A stretch of DNA of 64,000 nt from Thioalkalivibrio sp. XN279 (GCF_011089885.1 NZ_JAANBD010000028.1:1-64000), one strand, 5' to 3'; positions 35,667 to 44,321 are shown, numbered from the stretch's first letter. Numbers and translations: made by a program. The notes: generated from the letters alone by a model not told the origin.

Positions 35667-36631
35667 GCCAGCGCCCAGTGGCGCGGACGCCGCCAGAACT
35701 GCAGCAGGCCGGCTGCGCCGAGTTCATGCGTGGCGCGACCCGTGGCAAGGCGCAGGCGCATCCCGGGGCTGCGCCTCAGCCGTGCGAGCAGCGGTGCAAT
35801 GACCTCGCGATCGATCCGTGCCAGCGCCTCGACCTGGAATGCTTCGGGCGCCAGCGCCCAGGTTGGTGCCTCGTCGCGCGCGCCCGACTGCAGCGGCACG
35901 ACGCCGAGACGGCGTAATCCCGCGAGATACGGCTCGCCCGCTCCGGGGACGGCCGGCACCTCGACCGCTGCGCGCGCGGGCAGCTCAAGCCGCCCGCCGC
36001 CCCAGGGGTGCAGCCCGGCCACCAGTGGCAGGCCCTGCTCACGCCGCGCTGCATTCACAGGGTGCGCGAAGAACAGCATTTCCGCCTCCGACAACAGCTT
36101 TCTCAGCGCGGGCTCCGGCGGCGCCGGCCGATGCGCCGGGTCGAGCAACAGCGACGGCGTCGCAAAGCCGCGCCAGGGCACGCCTGCGCTCTCCTGCCAG
36201 AGGTACCAGCGCACCGGCGTGGCCACCTGCAGCCGCACGCCGTCAGCGGCGAAAGCTGCGTTGAAGCCTGCTGCAAGCGCCTGCGCCTCTGCCGAGGTCA
36301 GGGCCAGCGCTGGCGCCCGCAGGCGGAACGCCCCGCGCTGCTCGGCGTCCATGCCCAGCGGCTCCACCCGCAGGCAAGCAGACGCGGCCGCGCCGAGATC
36401 AGCCAGCGCGCTGACCGGGCCGACCGGCCAGCGCCCCAGGTCGCCGCCCGCCTGCGCCGCCAGCAGCGCCCAGCAGCATCCGCCCGGGCGCGACCGCGCG
36501 CGCGCCAGCAAGCGTTCGAGCGCCGGCAGGCGCGGCGCGTCCTGCTGCGCGACCGTCTCCAGGCCGGGGAGAAAAAGGGTGGACCGGGTGGGCACGATGT
36601 CGTTACGTCTTGAGCTCGGGAGCAGATCCAT
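35660..36631 (-). CDS. RpfE-like / phosphoglycerate-mutase-like conserved protein
   Basis: Function unknown, 323 aa. It resembles the cytoplasmic protein next to recJ in many beta- and gammaproteobacteria, called RpfE in Xanthomonas and often annotated as phosphoglycerate-mutase-like. Typical segments are CWALLAAQAGGDLGRWPVGP (about 52-71), ACLRVEPLGMDAEQRGAFRL, LALTSAEAQALAAGFNAAF and VRWYLW. The second half has AGLHPWGGGRLE. No catalytic residues of a mutase can be named. The start ATG at 36631 is only 12 bp from the divergent ATG of the next gene. Confidence 0.75.
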   Translation of the reverse strand: MDLLPSSRRNDIVPTRSTLFLPGLETVAQQDAPRLPALERLLARARSRPGGCCWALLAAQAGGDLGRWPVGPVSALADLGAAASACLRVEPLGMDAEQRGAFRLRAPALALTSAEAQALAAGFNAAFAADGVRLQVATPVRWYLWQESAGVPWRGFATPSLLLDPAHRPAPPEPALRKLLSEAEMLFFAHPVNAARREQGLPLVAGLHPWGGGRLELPARAAVEVPAVPGAGEPYLAGLRRLGVVPLQSGARDEAPTWALAPEAFQVEALARIDREVIAPLLARLRRSPGMRLRLATGRATHELGAAGLLQFWRRPRHWALAC

Positions 36632-36643
36632 TATCGTAACCGG

Positions 36644-37015
36644 ATGCGACTGACACTCGACAGCCGGCCCGGCGCCAATCTCGTCACCCGCATCGGGCCC
36701 GCGGGCATCCAGGTGGGCGAAGACGTCCTGGACGCCAGCTTCATCATCAGCCCCGGCGAACTCCTGCGCCGCTGGGCAGTGAGCGACGCCGCCACCCTCG
36801 ACCTGGCGGCACTGGCGCCGGCGCTGGCGCTGGAACCGGAGATCCTGGTGCTCGGCACGGGCGCCCGCATCCAGTTCCCGGCGCGCGCGCTGTTCGCGGA
36901 ACTCGCCGCTAAAGGCATCGGCCTGGAAGTGATGGATACTGCGGCCGCCTGTCGCACCTACAACGTGCTGGCTGGCGAAGAGCGGGCGGTGGTGGCCGCG
37001 ATCATCCTGCCCTGA
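36644..37015 (+). CDS. Mth938-domain (DUF498/NDUFAF3-like) protein
   Basis: Small cytoplasmic protein of the Mth938-like fold, 123 aa. It shows the family's ISPGELLRRWAV, ALEPEILVLGTGARIQFP, GIGLEVMDTAAACRTYNVLAGEERAVVAAIILP. The human relative NDUFAF3 helps assemble complex I, while bacterial members are uncharacterised. It is divergent from the RpfE-like gene with almost no leader, and convergent with rpoS, whose stop lies 36 bp away. Confidence 0.87.
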   Translation: MRLTLDSRPGANLVTRIGPAGIQVGEDVLDASFIISPGELLRRWAVSDAATLDLAALAPALALEPEILVLGTGARIQFPARALFAELAAKGIGLEVMDTAAACRTYNVLAGEERAVVAAIILP

Positions 37016-37027
37016 GCGTCCTGCAAC

Positions 37028-37049
37028 GGGCCGCGCGTGGCGCCGGCCC
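37028..37049. terminator. Weak bidirectional hairpin between the Mth938 gene and rpoS
   Basis: GGGCCG (37028-37033) pairs with CGGCCC (37044-37049) across a 10-nt loop in the 36-bp convergent gap. It is followed by CTTCAGTCC on the plus strand. There is no U-tract on either side, so it is at best a weak shared terminator. Confidence 0.35.
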
Positions 37050-37051
37050 CT

Positions 37052-38095
37052 TCAGTCCAGCAGCGTGTCCAGGGACAGGCCGTGGCTCTCCATGATGCTG
37101 CGCAGCCGCGCGAGCGCGTCGAGCTGGATTTGCCGTACCCGCTCGCGGGTCACGCCGATCTCCTCTCCCACCTGCTCCAGCGTGAGCCGCTCGCAGCCGT
37201 GCAGCCCGAAACGCCGCTCCACCACCGCACGCTGCTTGTCGCTGAGGCGCTCAAGCCAGTGCTCCAGCACCATGTGCACGTCGTCGAGCTGCGCCAGGTT
37301 GGCGGGCTCCATCTCTTCCGCGCCGGGCAACAGGTCGAGCAGGTTGCGCTCGCCGTCCCGCCCCTGCACGTTGGCGCTGGTGACCTGCCGATCATTGAGA
37401 CCGAGCGCACGCGACACGTCGTCCGGCTCGCAGTCCAGCGCCGCCGCGATCTCCTCGGCCGTCGGGTCGCGGTCCAGCTCCTGCGTCAGGCGTCGTGCGG
37501 TGCGCAGGTAGACGTTGATCTCCTTGAGCACGTGAATCGGCAGCCGGATGGTGCGGGTCTGGTTCATCAACCCGCGCTCGATGGCCTGCCGGATCCACCA
37601 GGTTGCATAGGTCGAGAAGCGAAAGCCTTTCTCCGGATCGAACTTCTTCACCGCATGGATCAGGCCGAGGTTGCCTTCCTCGACCAGGTCCAGCAGCGGC
37701 AGGCCGCGGTTCATGTAGCGCCGGCTGATCTTCACCACCAGGCGCAGGTTGCTCTCGATCATGCGCTTGCGCGCCGCCTCGTCACCGGACCGCGCACGGC
37801 GCGCGAAGTACACCTCTTCCTCGGCGGTCAACAGGGGAGAGAAGCCGATCTCCGAGAGATACAGGCGGGTCGCGTCGGGGGCTTCGCCGTCTGCGTGGCG
37901 GGCATGGGGTGCAGTGGACGCAGCGGCATCGGGATCGGCATCGGCATCGGCATCGGCATCGGGCTCATCGACCACGGCGTCGTCCCCGAAAGCCCCGTCC
38001 TCGACGGCGGCAAGTTCCGGCTCGTCCGTGTCGATTTCCGGCGCCTCGTCGACGTCGGGACTGCGACCTTCGTCCTTGTCGCGCTTCTTGCCCAT
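37052..38095 (-). CDS. rpoS: RNA polymerase sigma factor RpoS
   Basis: Stationary-phase and general-stress sigma factor, 347 aa. The first 75 residues are acidic and low-complexity, including a DADADADAD run encoded by a DNA hexamer repeat. Then follow region 1.2 ([16 protein letters not shown]), region 2 ([51 protein letters not shown]), region 3 and region 4 ([21 protein letters not shown]). [24 protein letters not shown] and the nlpD neighbour identify RpoS rather than RpoD. Its main promoter probably lies inside nlpD, as in relatives. Confidence 0.95.
   Translation of the reverse strand: MGKKRDKDEGRSPDVDEAPEIDTDEPELAAVEDGAFGDDAVVDEPDADADADADPDAAASTAPHARHADGEAPDATRLYLSEIGFSPLLTAEEEVYFARRARSGDEAARKRMIESNLRLVVKISRRYMNRGLPLLDLVEEGNLGLIHAVKKFDPEKGFRFSTYATWWIRQAIERGLMNQTRTIRLPIHVLKEINVYLRTARRLTQELDRDPTAEEIAAALDCEPDDVSRALGLNDRQVTSANVQGRDGERNLLDLLPGAEEMEPANLAQLDDVHMVLEHWLERLSDKQRAVVERRFGLHGCERLTLEQVGEEIGVTRERVRQIQLDALARLRSIMESHGLSLDTLLD
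37928..37963. repeat. rpoS: Hexanucleotide tandem repeat inside rpoS
   Basis: Six consecutive units of ATCGGC/ATCGGG (GATGCC on the coding strand), the inner four identical. They encode the Asp-Ala run near residues 45-57 of RpoS. Gain or loss of units would stay in frame and alter only the length of the acidic N-terminal linker. Confidence 0.9.
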
Positions 38096-38124
38096 GTCGC
38101 CCCAGTGCTTGATCGGAACCCGTT

Positions 38125-38865
38125 TCAGGGACCCTGCCGGACCGGCAAATAAACGACCGGATCGATCGGCTTGCCGTCCCGCCTGATCTCGAAGTGCAGC
38201 AGGGGACGGTCGCCGGGACCTCGCCCCATCAGGGCGATGACCTGTCCGGATTTCACCTGGTCCCCCTCCGCGACTCTCAGCGACTGGTTGTAACCGTAGG
38301 CGCTGAGATACGAATCGTTGTGCTTCAGGATAATAAGCTGGCCGTAACCGATCAGTCCACTACCGCTGTAGACCACCTGGCCGTCCGCTGCAGCAAGAAT
38401 TTCCAGGCCGTCCCGTCCCGCAATACCGATCCCGGTCGGATTCCGACGGCTCTCGCCGAAGCGCCAGACCATCGCTCCCTGTGCCGGCCAGCGCCATTGC
38501 GGCGCAGGCTGGTTGGCGCCCTGCCGCGGCGGCACCGTGGTGACTCGCGGCGGCGCAGCGTCGCCCGCTCGCTGCGGTGGCGCGGTTCTCACGACCGGCC
38601 CCGTGCCGCCGCGCGCCGGCTTCAGGCGAATGTGCTGGCCGGGATAAATGCGGTTGGCATCGGTGATGCCGTTCCAGCGCGCCACCTCGCGCCAGTCCAG
38701 CCGGTAACGGAAAGCGATCTGGAACAGCGTGTCGCCCCGCTGCACCACGTGGACGTCCGGCCTGTCGGCGACGCTCTGCTGGGGAGGATAAGGATCCCAG
38801 CGCGTCAGTTCGGCGCAGCCGGCCGAGACGATCAGCGCGGCCACGAGCAGCCAGCGCCAGGTCAC
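38125..38865 (-). CDS. nlpD: Lipoprotein NlpD (LysM, degenerate M23 domain)
   Basis: Outer-membrane lipoprotein that activates amidase AmiC at the division site, about 246 aa. The N-terminal signal ends in a lipobox around [10 protein letters not shown] LysM domain spans about 38-82 ([29 protein letters not shown]). The C-terminal M23 domain is degenerate: GIGIAG replaces the metal-binding HxGxD and the final motif is LHFEI, as expected for a non-enzymatic activator. GTG 38865 overlaps the upstream stop by 4 bp (GTGA). GTG 38883 is the alternative. rpoS follows 29 bp downstream. Confidence 0.92.
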   Translation of the reverse strand: MTWRWLLVAALIVSAGCAELTRWDPYPPQQSVADRPDVHVVQRGDTLFQIAFRYRLDWREVARWNGITDANRIYPGQHIRLKPARGGTGPVVRTAPPQRAGDAAPPRVTTVPPRQGANQPAPQWRWPAQGAMVWRFGESRRNPTGIGIAGRDGLEILAAADGQVVYSGSGLIGYGQLIILKHNDSYLSAYGYNQSLRVAEGDQVKSGQVIALMGRGPGDRPLLHFEIRRDGKPIDPVVYLPVRQGP

Positions 38866-39440
38866 GCCTGCACGATGAACCACGCCAGCAACAGCAGCGC
38901 GACGAGCAGCCAGCCGAGGAACTCGACGTTGTGGCGCAGCTTCTGCTCCATTGGCGCCCCGCCCCAGCGGATCAGCCCGGCGACGAGAAAGAATCGTCCG
39001 CCCCGCCCGACGATGGATGCCAGCACGAAGGCCGGCAGGAACATGGCGAGCGCGCCGGCCGCCACGGTGAACATCTTGTAGGGAATGGGCGAGAAACCCG
39101 CCGCCAGGACGGCCCAGAAACCCCAGGTCTCAAACCAGTCCCGGGCCTGCAGGTAGCCTTCCCAGTAACCGGCGGAAACCAGCCAGGGCTCGATGGCTTC
39201 CAACGCGAAGTAGCCAATTGCATAACCCAACAAGCCGCCGGCTACCGAGGTGAGCGTCGTCAGCAGGGCCAGGCGCCAGGCACGGTCGGGCCGCGCCAGC
39301 GCCATCGGCGCCAGCATCACGTCAGGCGGAATGGGGAAAAAGCTGGACTCGGCAAAGCTCAGCCCGCCGAGATACCACGGTGCCTTGGGATGCGCCGCCC
39401 AGCGCAGCACGCGGTCGTACAGCGGCCCGAACAGGCGCAT
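38862..39440 (-). CDS. YqaA/DedA-family membrane protein
   Basis: Polytopic inner-membrane protein of the VTT/DedA superfamily, YqaA branch, 192 aa. Recognisable are YLGGLSFAESSFFPIPPDVMLAPMAL (about 23-48), LTSVAGGLLGYAIGYFALE, and GFSPIPYKMFTVAAGALAM with the conserved proline-rich loop. DedA relatives take part in undecaprenyl-phosphate or phospholipid flipping; the substrate of the YqaA branch is not established. It lies between pcm and nlpD, joined by TGATG and GTGA overlaps. Confidence 0.9.
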   Translation of the reverse strand: MRLFGPLYDRVLRWAAHPKAPWYLGGLSFAESSFFPIPPDVMLAPMALARPDRAWRLALLTTLTSVAGGLLGYAIGYFALEAIEPWLVSAGYWEGYLQARDWFETWGFWAVLAAGFSPIPYKMFTVAAGALAMFLPAFVLASIVGRGGRFFLVAGLIRWGGAPMEQKLRHNVEFLGWLLVALLLLAWFIVQA

Positions 39441-40108
39441 CAGGCGGTACCGCCGAGCAAAGGCACGAAACTCACCAGCCCAAGGCTGCGCCGCTCGTAC
39501 TGGTCGCCGTGACGGGTGATTTCCAGCAACTCCTGGCGGCCGCGGGGCCCGACCGGAATCACCATCCGGCCGCCGTCCTCGTCCAGCTGCTCGAGCAACG
39601 CCTGCGGCACCTGGTCCGGGGCCGCAGTGACGAGAATGCCGCCAAAAGGCGCATGACGCTTCCAGCCCTCGAAGCCGTCCCCATGGCGCAGATGGACGTT
39701 GTAGAGGTCCAGCGAGCGCAGCAGGGGGCGTGCACGCCTGACCAGCGGCGCGAGGCGCTCGATGCTGTAGACCTGCGGCACGATGCCGGCCAGCACCGCG
39801 GTCTGGTAGCCGCAGCCGGTGCCGATCTCCAGCACCTTCTCCGGCGTCGGCTCGGCCACGATGGCCTCGGTCATGCGCGCGACCACCCAGGGCTGCGATA
39901 TGGTCTGCCCCAGCCCGATCGGCAGCGCCGTGTCCTCGTAGGCGCGACTGGCCAGGGCCTCGTCGACGAACAGGTGGCGCGGCACGCTGCGGATCTGCTC
40001 CAGCACGCGATGGTCAGAGATGCCCTGCTCCTTCAGGCGCTGCACCAGCCGGTCGCGCGTGCGGGCCGAGGTCATGCCGATGCCGTGGTGGTCCAGGCGG
40101 TCGTTCAC
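39440..40108 (-). CDS. pcm: Protein-L-isoaspartate O-methyltransferase
   Basis: Repairs isoaspartyl residues in aged proteins using SAM, 222 aa. It has [19 protein letters not shown], the SAM motif [16 protein letters not shown] and [11 protein letters not shown] near the end. It sits in the conserved surE-pcm-nlpD-rpoS stationary-phase cluster. It overlaps surE by 4 bp and the YqaA gene by 1 bp. The first 11 residues before [15 protein letters not shown] may be a non-conserved extension. Confidence 0.96.
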   Translation of the reverse strand: MNDRLDHHGIGMTSARTRDRLVQRLKEQGISDHRVLEQIRSVPRHLFVDEALASRAYEDTALPIGLGQTISQPWVVARMTEAIVAEPTPEKVLEIGTGCGYQTAVLAGIVPQVYSIERLAPLVRRARPLLRSLDLYNVHLRHGDGFEGWKRHAPFGGILVTAAPDQVPQALLEQLDEDGGRMVIPVGPRGRQELLEITRHGDQYERRSLGLVSFVPLLGGTA

Positions 40109-40857
40109 CCGCCGTCTCTCCCGAGCCAGTCCGCGATTTTCTCGACGTGCTCGTGCCGCGTGAGATCCACCTTCAGCGGTGTCACCGCCACCCGGCCCGA
40201 CTCGATGGCGTGAAAATCGGTGCCCGGTCCCGCATCCTGGCCGGGGCCGGCGAAACCCACCCAGTACAGCGGGCGACCGCGCGGGTCGGTGCTGCGGATC
40301 ACCGGCTCCGCCTTGTGGCGGTAGCCGAGGCGTGTCGCCTCGAAGCCGTCCAGCTCTTCCCAGGCGACATCCGGCACGTTGACGTTGAGGATGGTCTGCG
40401 GCGGCAGCTCACGTTCCAGCGCCTGTTGTACCAGGCGCCGGGCCACCCGCCCGGCCGTGTCGAAATGACGGTGCTTGCCCCACACCAGGGAAATGGCGAT
40501 GGTCGGCAGGCCGAGGAACCGACCCTCCATGGCGGCCGCCACGGTGCCCGAGTAGATCACGTCGTCGCCCAGGTTGGCGCCGTCGTTGATACCCGAGATC
40601 ACCATGTCGGGCTCCTCGTCCAGCAGGCCGGTGAGGGCCAGGTGGACGCAATCCGTCGGCGTGCCGTTGACGAAGTAAAAGTCAGGCCCGACCTCGGTGA
40701 GGCGCAGCGGCTGCTCCAGCGTCAGCGAATTGCTGGCGCCGCTGCAGTTGCGCTCGGGCGCGACGATGACGATGTCGGCGAGGTCGCGCAGGTGCTCTGC
40801 GAGACAGCGCAGGCCCTCGGCGCGATAACCGTCGTCATTTGCAAGCAGGATTCTCAA
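40105..40857 (-). CDS. surE: 5'/3'-nucleotidase SurE
   Basis: Metal-dependent nucleoside monophosphate phosphatase, 250 aa. The N-terminal metal site is [19 protein letters not shown] (Asp8, Asp9), [10 protein letters not shown] carries the next ligand, and [26 protein letters not shown] forms the active-site loop. It heads the surE-pcm-YqaA-nlpD-rpoS operon. On the minus strand GGTATAGT (40895-40890 plus upstream GG) could be an extended -10 in the 64-bp gap shared with smr. Confidence 0.96.
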   Translation of the reverse strand: MRILLANDDGYRAEGLRCLAEHLRDLADIVIVAPERNCSGASNSLTLEQPLRLTEVGPDFYFVNGTPTDCVHLALTGLLDEEPDMVISGINDGANLGDDVIYSGTVAAAMEGRFLGLPTIAISLVWGKHRHFDTAGRVARRLVQQALERELPPQTILNVNVPDVAWEELDGFEATRLGYRHKAEPVIRSTDPRGRPLYWVGFAGPGQDAGPGTDFHAIESGRVAVTPLKVDLTRHEHVEKIADWLGRDGG

Positions 40858-40921
40858 GGGTGGACAACCGGCCCCGGAAGATGGCAGTTACTATACCGGC
40901 GAGCCACGGGAGGAACCAGCG

Positions 40922-41443
40922 ATGAGCCCCTCAGACGACGACCGCGAGCTGTTCCGCAAGGCCGTCGAGGACGTCCGGCCCATCGCAGGCCGCGAAGAGC
41001 CCCCGGCGCGCCCGACGCCCCCGCCGCGCGCCCGTTTCCGCCGCCGTGACGAGGCCGAGGTGCTCGCAGAGAGCCTGGCCGCCGATCCGGAAGCCGAAGG
41101 CGAGACCGGTGAGCACCTGGGCTTTCGCCGCCCGCAGGTTGGCTTGCCGCTGTTCCGCAAGCTGCGCCGCGGCGAGATCAGCGTGCGCGACGAGATCGAT
41201 CTGCACGGCCTCACCGCAGCGGAAGCCCGCGCCGCGCTGTACGAGTTCCTCGCCGAGGCCGGCCGCCTCAACTTCCGCTGCGTGCGCGTGATCCACGGCA
41301 AGGGCAAGCGCTCGGGCCACGGCGGGCCGGTCATCAAGCGCAAGATCGGGCGCTGGCTGCAGCTGCGCGAGGACGTGCTGGCTTATTGCTCGGCGCGGCC
41401 GGTGGACGGCGGCACGGGCGCTGTCTACGTCCTGCTCGGCTGA
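40922..41443 (+). CDS. Smr-domain DNA endonuclease SmrA
   Basis: The 173-aa protein has a charged, flexible N-terminal half and a C-terminal Smr domain (about 90-170) with the two hallmark motifs EIDLHGLTAAEA and VIHGKGKRSGHGG. Smr domains nick DNA or RNA; the physiological role of SmrA is not settled. A strong ribosome-binding site GGGAGGAA (40908-40915) precedes the ATG. It is divergent from surE and convergent with truD, with gap B in between. Confidence 0.9.
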   Translation: MSPSDDDRELFRKAVEDVRPIAGREEPPARPTPPPRARFRRRDEAEVLAESLAADPEAEGETGEHLGFRRPQVGLPLFRKLRRGEISVRDEIDLHGLTAAEARAALYEFLAEAGRLNFRCVRVIHGKGKRSGHGGPVIKRKIGRWLQLREDVLAYCSARPVDGGTGAVYVLLG

Positions 41444-41498
41444 CGGCCTGCTCGGCTGACAGTCAGTTCGGCGAGGGCTCCGGGGGCTGGGCCGCGAC

Positions 41499-41547
41499 CT
41501 CGTCATGTTCCCTCTTGGCTCAGATGCCTGCGAGTGAACATGACGAG
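41499..41547 (+). repeat. Hairpin element B1, behind smr
   Basis: CTCGTCATGTTC (41499-41510) and GAACATGACGAG (41536-41547) form a perfect 12-bp stem with a 25-nt loop that contains CTTGGCTCAGATGCCTGCG. It begins about 56 nt after the smr stop. The loop is repeated in B2 on the other strand while the stem sequence is different. Confidence 0.85.
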
Positions 41548-41721
41548 TCCGCGCCCCTGCTTCGCGGGTTCACTCGGATTCCTGCCATCGCCACGACGGT
41601 GGCCGTCGGACCTCACTGACCCAAAGCCCTGGCGGTCCGCCTCGCGCGTGTCGGCCGAGGCATAGGCGCCGACTGTGCGCCTTTGTCATTATCCCGACCA
41701 CGACACAGTGGCAGCGGCCGT

Positions 41722-41764
41722 GCACGCCTCGCGCGCAGGCATCTGAGCCAAGCGGGAGGCGTGC
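41722..41764 (-). repeat. Hairpin element B2, behind truD, inverted copy of B1
   Basis: GCACGCCTC (41722-41730) and GAGGCGTGC (41756-41764) form a perfect 9-bp stem around a 25-nt loop. Read in the truD sense the loop again contains CTTGGCTCAGATGCCTGCG. It starts 46 nt after the truD stop. The stem shares little with B1, so both arms changed together. Confidence 0.85.
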
Positions 41765-41810
41765 GCGGTCGCTGTCGCGGTCAGGGATGGCGGGGGGATC
41801 GCCGGGGCGA

Positions 41811-42812
41811 TCAGTCGACGTCGAGCAGCTCGCGCAGCACGGCCGTGGCGAACGCCCCGGCGGGCAGGCTGAAAGACAGCTCGAGGACATCGTCCTCGGT
41901 GCGCCACGCGAGCTCTGCCACGCGCAGGCGCAGCGACCGCCGCTCCTGCTCCAGCCCGTGCGCCGCGAGTCCCGCGGCGAATAGCGGGAAGCGGGCGGCG
42001 ACGACGCGCTCGAGTTCGGCGCCGGGGCCGTGGCCGGGCGGTTCGCCCTGGCCCCAAAGCGGACCCGTGGGATGCACGTCCAGCGCCGCGAGACGGGCAG
42101 GCAACGCGTCGTCGCCGGCCTCGGCGATGAACCAGCTGCCGCTGCCGTCGAGCTGCACGGGGTCGCCCGCTGCCGCTGTCTCCCAGCTACCCGCTGATAT
42201 GCGCGCGGCGAGGACCGCGTTGAAGATCAGCGAACGCGCCGCCGACAGGGCGAATCCGCGCTCGTCACGCCGTGGGCGCAGCTCGCCGCTGAACCAGCGC
42301 TCTGCAAGGCGCAGGTTGCCCTGCTCGCGACCGAAGCGCTGCGGGCCGAAGGCATTGGGCACGCCGCGCGTCGCGATCGCCCGCAGGCGCGGCTCGAGCA
42401 GGCCCGGGTCGGCTTCCAGCCCGGTGACACGCAGGCGAAAAGTGTTCCCGCGCAGCGCGCCGCGCTTGAGCTTGCGGTCGTGCGACCGCCATTCGAGCAA
42501 TTCCACGCCCTCGATCATGAGCGCGGCGGGATCCGGATGCCGGCCACCGGGACAAAGCACGCTGAACCACTGCTCAGTGACGGCATGGCGGTCCTTGAGG
42601 CCGGCGTAGCCGACGTCGTGGCGCGGCCGCCCGGCCCAGCGCGCGAGCTGCCCCGCCACCCAGGCCGTGTTGCAGCCCGTCTCGCGCAGCCGCAGGAAGA
42701 GATGCTCGCCCTCACCTTTCAGGGCGAAGCTGAGCTCCTCGGTGACGACGAAATCCGCGGGCTCCGCACGAATACGGCCTTTGCCGGCCGGGCCGCCGAA
42801 GGCGAACGGCAA
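41811..42812 (-). CDS. truD: tRNA pseudouridine synthase TruD
   Basis: Makes pseudouridine-13 in tRNA-Glu, 333 aa as called. The catalytic aspartate lies in VGYAGLKDRHAVTEQWFSV (about 67-85). Further conserved parts are GNTFRLRVTG, VPNAFGPQRFG and ARSLIFNAVLAAR. No ATG or GTG exists at a suitable place: TTG 42812 is the first standard start. A CTG at 42845, overlapping the ispF stop as CTGA and preceded by GAGGAAG, would add 11 residues that look family-like (FDPWRDLPFAFGG). The true start is therefore uncertain. Confidence 0.9.
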   Translation of the reverse strand: MPFAFGGPAGKGRIRAEPADFVVTEELSFALKGEGEHLFLRLRETGCNTAWVAGQLARWAGRPRHDVGYAGLKDRHAVTEQWFSVLCPGGRHPDPAALMIEGVELLEWRSHDRKLKRGALRGNTFRLRVTGLEADPGLLEPRLRAIATRGVPNAFGPQRFGREQGNLRLAERWFSGELRPRRDERGFALSAARSLIFNAVLAARISAGSWETAAAGDPVQLDGSGSWFIAEAGDDALPARLAALDVHPTGPLWGQGEPPGHGPGAELERVVAARFPLFAAGLAAHGLEQERRSLRLRVAELAWRTEDDVLELSFSLPAGAFATAVLRELLDVD

Positions 42813-42841
42813 ATCACGCCAGGGATCGAAGGCTGGCTGGC

Positions 42842-43321
42842 TCAGGAGGCTTCCTCGAGCAGTGCCACGGCATGCGCCGCCAGGCCTTCACCGCGCCCGA
42901 TGTAGCCGAGACGTTCAGTGGTGGTCGCCTTGACGTTGACGCGCGCCGCGGCGATGGCGAGGTCGGCGGCGATGCGCTCGCGCATCTGCGGGATGTGCGC
43001 CGCCATGCGCGGCGCCTGCGCGACGATGGTGACATCCGCGTTGGCGACGCGCAGGCCGTGCTCCGCGACACGCGCAACCACGGCGCGCAGCAGGTCGCGG
43101 CTGTCCGCGCCTTTCCATTGCGCGTCGGTGTCCGGGAACATGCCGCCGATGTCGCCCAGCCCGGCGGCGCCGAGCAGCGCGTCGCACAGCGCGTGCAGCG
43201 CAACGTCACCGTCGGAATGCGCCACCACGCCGCGCTCGTGCGGGATGGCCACGCCACCGACGTGCACCACGTCGCCCTCCCCGAAGGCGTGAACGTCGAA
43301 TCCATGGCCTATGCGCATCAT
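42842..43321 (-). CDS. ispF: 2-C-methyl-D-erythritol 2,4-cyclodiphosphate synthase
   Basis: Fifth step of the MEP isoprenoid pathway, 159 aa. Zinc ligands are in [11 protein letters not shown] (D and H) and the second site in [42 protein letters not shown] closes the CDP pocket. ATG 43321 overlaps the ispD stop by 4 bp, so the two enzymes are translationally linked. dxr, the first committed step, is at the right window edge. Confidence 0.97.
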   Translation of the reverse strand: MMRIGHGFDVHAFGEGDVVHVGGVAIPHERGVVAHSDGDVALHALCDALLGAAGLGDIGGMFPDTDAQWKGADSRDLLRAVVARVAEHGLRVANADVTIVAQAPRMAAHIPQMRERIAADLAIAAARVNVKATTTERLGYIGRGEGLAAHAVALLEEAS

Positions 43322-44013
43322 TTCTCCTCGCGGGACCGCAGCACCGCGTCGGCCAGCGCCAGGTCTTCCGGCGTGGTCACCTTGAGGTTCGCGCCTGAAC
43401 CCGCCACCAGTGCCGGGCGATGCCCGGCCCGCTCCATCGCCGCGGCCTCGTCGGTGACGGGCTCACCGGCCTCGACAGCATCGGCCAGCGCCCGGCGCAA
43501 CAGCCCGTAGCGAAACATCTGCGGCGTCAGCGCGCGCCACAACTTCTCGCGCGGGACAGTTCCCACGACGCGGTGTTCATCATCCGCCTGCTTGAGGGTA
43601 TCCGCCAGCGGCAACGCCAGCAGCCCGCCGACCGGGTCGTTGCCGATCTCCGCGAACAAGGACTCGAGATCCGCTGACGAAAGGCAGGGACGCGCCGCGT
43701 CGTGCACCAGCACCCAGTCGTCCTCCGCCGCGCGGTCAGCGAGCGCTTCGAGGCCGCTGAGCACGGAGTGGCAGCGCTCGACACCGCCCGGCGCGGTGAG
43801 GATCCGCGGCCCGGGGGAGACGGCCTCCTGCCAGCGCCTGTCCCCGGCCGCGATGACGAGCACCACCGCGTCGATGCGCGAGCAGCTCAGCAACGGGGCC
43901 AGGGAGTGAGCGAGCAGGGGCCGTCCGCGCAGCGGCAGGTACTGCTTGGCGGTCGCTGCGCCCATCCTGCGCCCGCTGCCGGCGGCGGGCACGACGGCCC
44001 AGGCGCGCGCCAT
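43318..44013 (-). CDS. ispD: 2-C-methyl-D-erythritol 4-phosphate cytidylyltransferase
   Basis: Joins MEP to CTP, 231 aa. The nucleotide-binding start is [28 protein letters not shown] (about 7-34) and [12 protein letters not shown] lies near residue 105. The C-terminal [11 protein letters not shown] and [16 protein letters not shown] are typical. It starts on the last base of the ftsB stop (TGATG), the usual ftsB-ispD-ispF arrangement. Confidence 0.96.
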   Translation of the reverse strand: MARAWAVVPAAGSGRRMGAATAKQYLPLRGRPLLAHSLAPLLSCSRIDAVVLVIAAGDRRWQEAVSPGPRILTAPGGVERCHSVLSGLEALADRAAEDDWVLVHDAARPCLSSADLESLFAEIGNDPVGGLLALPLADTLKQADDEHRVVGTVPREKLWRALTPQMFRYGLLRRALADAVEAGEPVTDEAAAMERAGHRPALVAGSGANLKVTTPEDLALADAVLRSREEK

Positions 44014-44321
44014 CAGCGCCCCCCGGACACGGCGTCGAGCGATGCTTCCTCGAGCTCGACGACCTGGAACAGGGTCTCGCCCTCGCGGATCATGCCCAGT
44101 TCACTGCGCGCGATCTCCTGCACCGCGTCCAGGCCGGTCTTGAGATCGGAGACCTCGGCCGCCAACGCGCGGTTGCGTTCGCGCAAGGCTGCGTTCTCCA
44201 CCTCCTGGGCCGCCACCTGCTCGTCCAGCCGCCAGGCCGCGCGGTAGCCGCCGTCGGACACCCACAGGCGCACCTGGAGAAGGAGCAGCAGCGCCGCCAG
44301 GATGAGGATCACCGCCCGCAC
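44013..44321 (-). CDS. ftsB: Cell division protein FtsB
   Basis: Bitopic divisome protein that pairs with FtsL and FtsQ, 102 aa. The N-terminal membrane helix is VILILAALLLLLQVRLWV (about 4-21). A coiled coil follows (about 32-68: LDEQVAAQEVENAALRERNRALAAEVSDLK), and the conserved periplasmic part is EIARSELGMIREGETLFQVV. It lies 18 bp downstream of eno, the common eno-ftsB-ispD order. Confidence 0.94.
   Translation of the reverse strand: MRAVILILAALLLLLQVRLWVSDGGYRAAWRLDEQVAAQEVENAALRERNRALAAEVSDLKTGLDAVQEIARSELGMIREGETLFQVVELEEASLDAVSGGR

Larger units (their letters stand above)
41444..41810. other. Gap B: non-coding region between convergent smr and truD
   Basis: A 367-bp stretch without a credible gene. 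It contains two hairpins with near-identical 25-nt loops in inverted orientation (41499-41547 and 41722-41764), separated by about 174 bp. No coding or RNA-gene signature was recognised between them. Confidence 0.85.

Noticed and set aside
33852-36653. 933-codon plus-strand frame opposite recJ and the RpfE-like gene
   Set aside because: Antisense shadow. The Gln/His/Arg/Ala-rich product has no domain, and the minus-strand genes are well supported.
37928-37963. Tandem hexamers as a CRISPR-like array
   Set aside because: Units are contiguous 6-mers without spacers and lie inside the rpoS coding frame.
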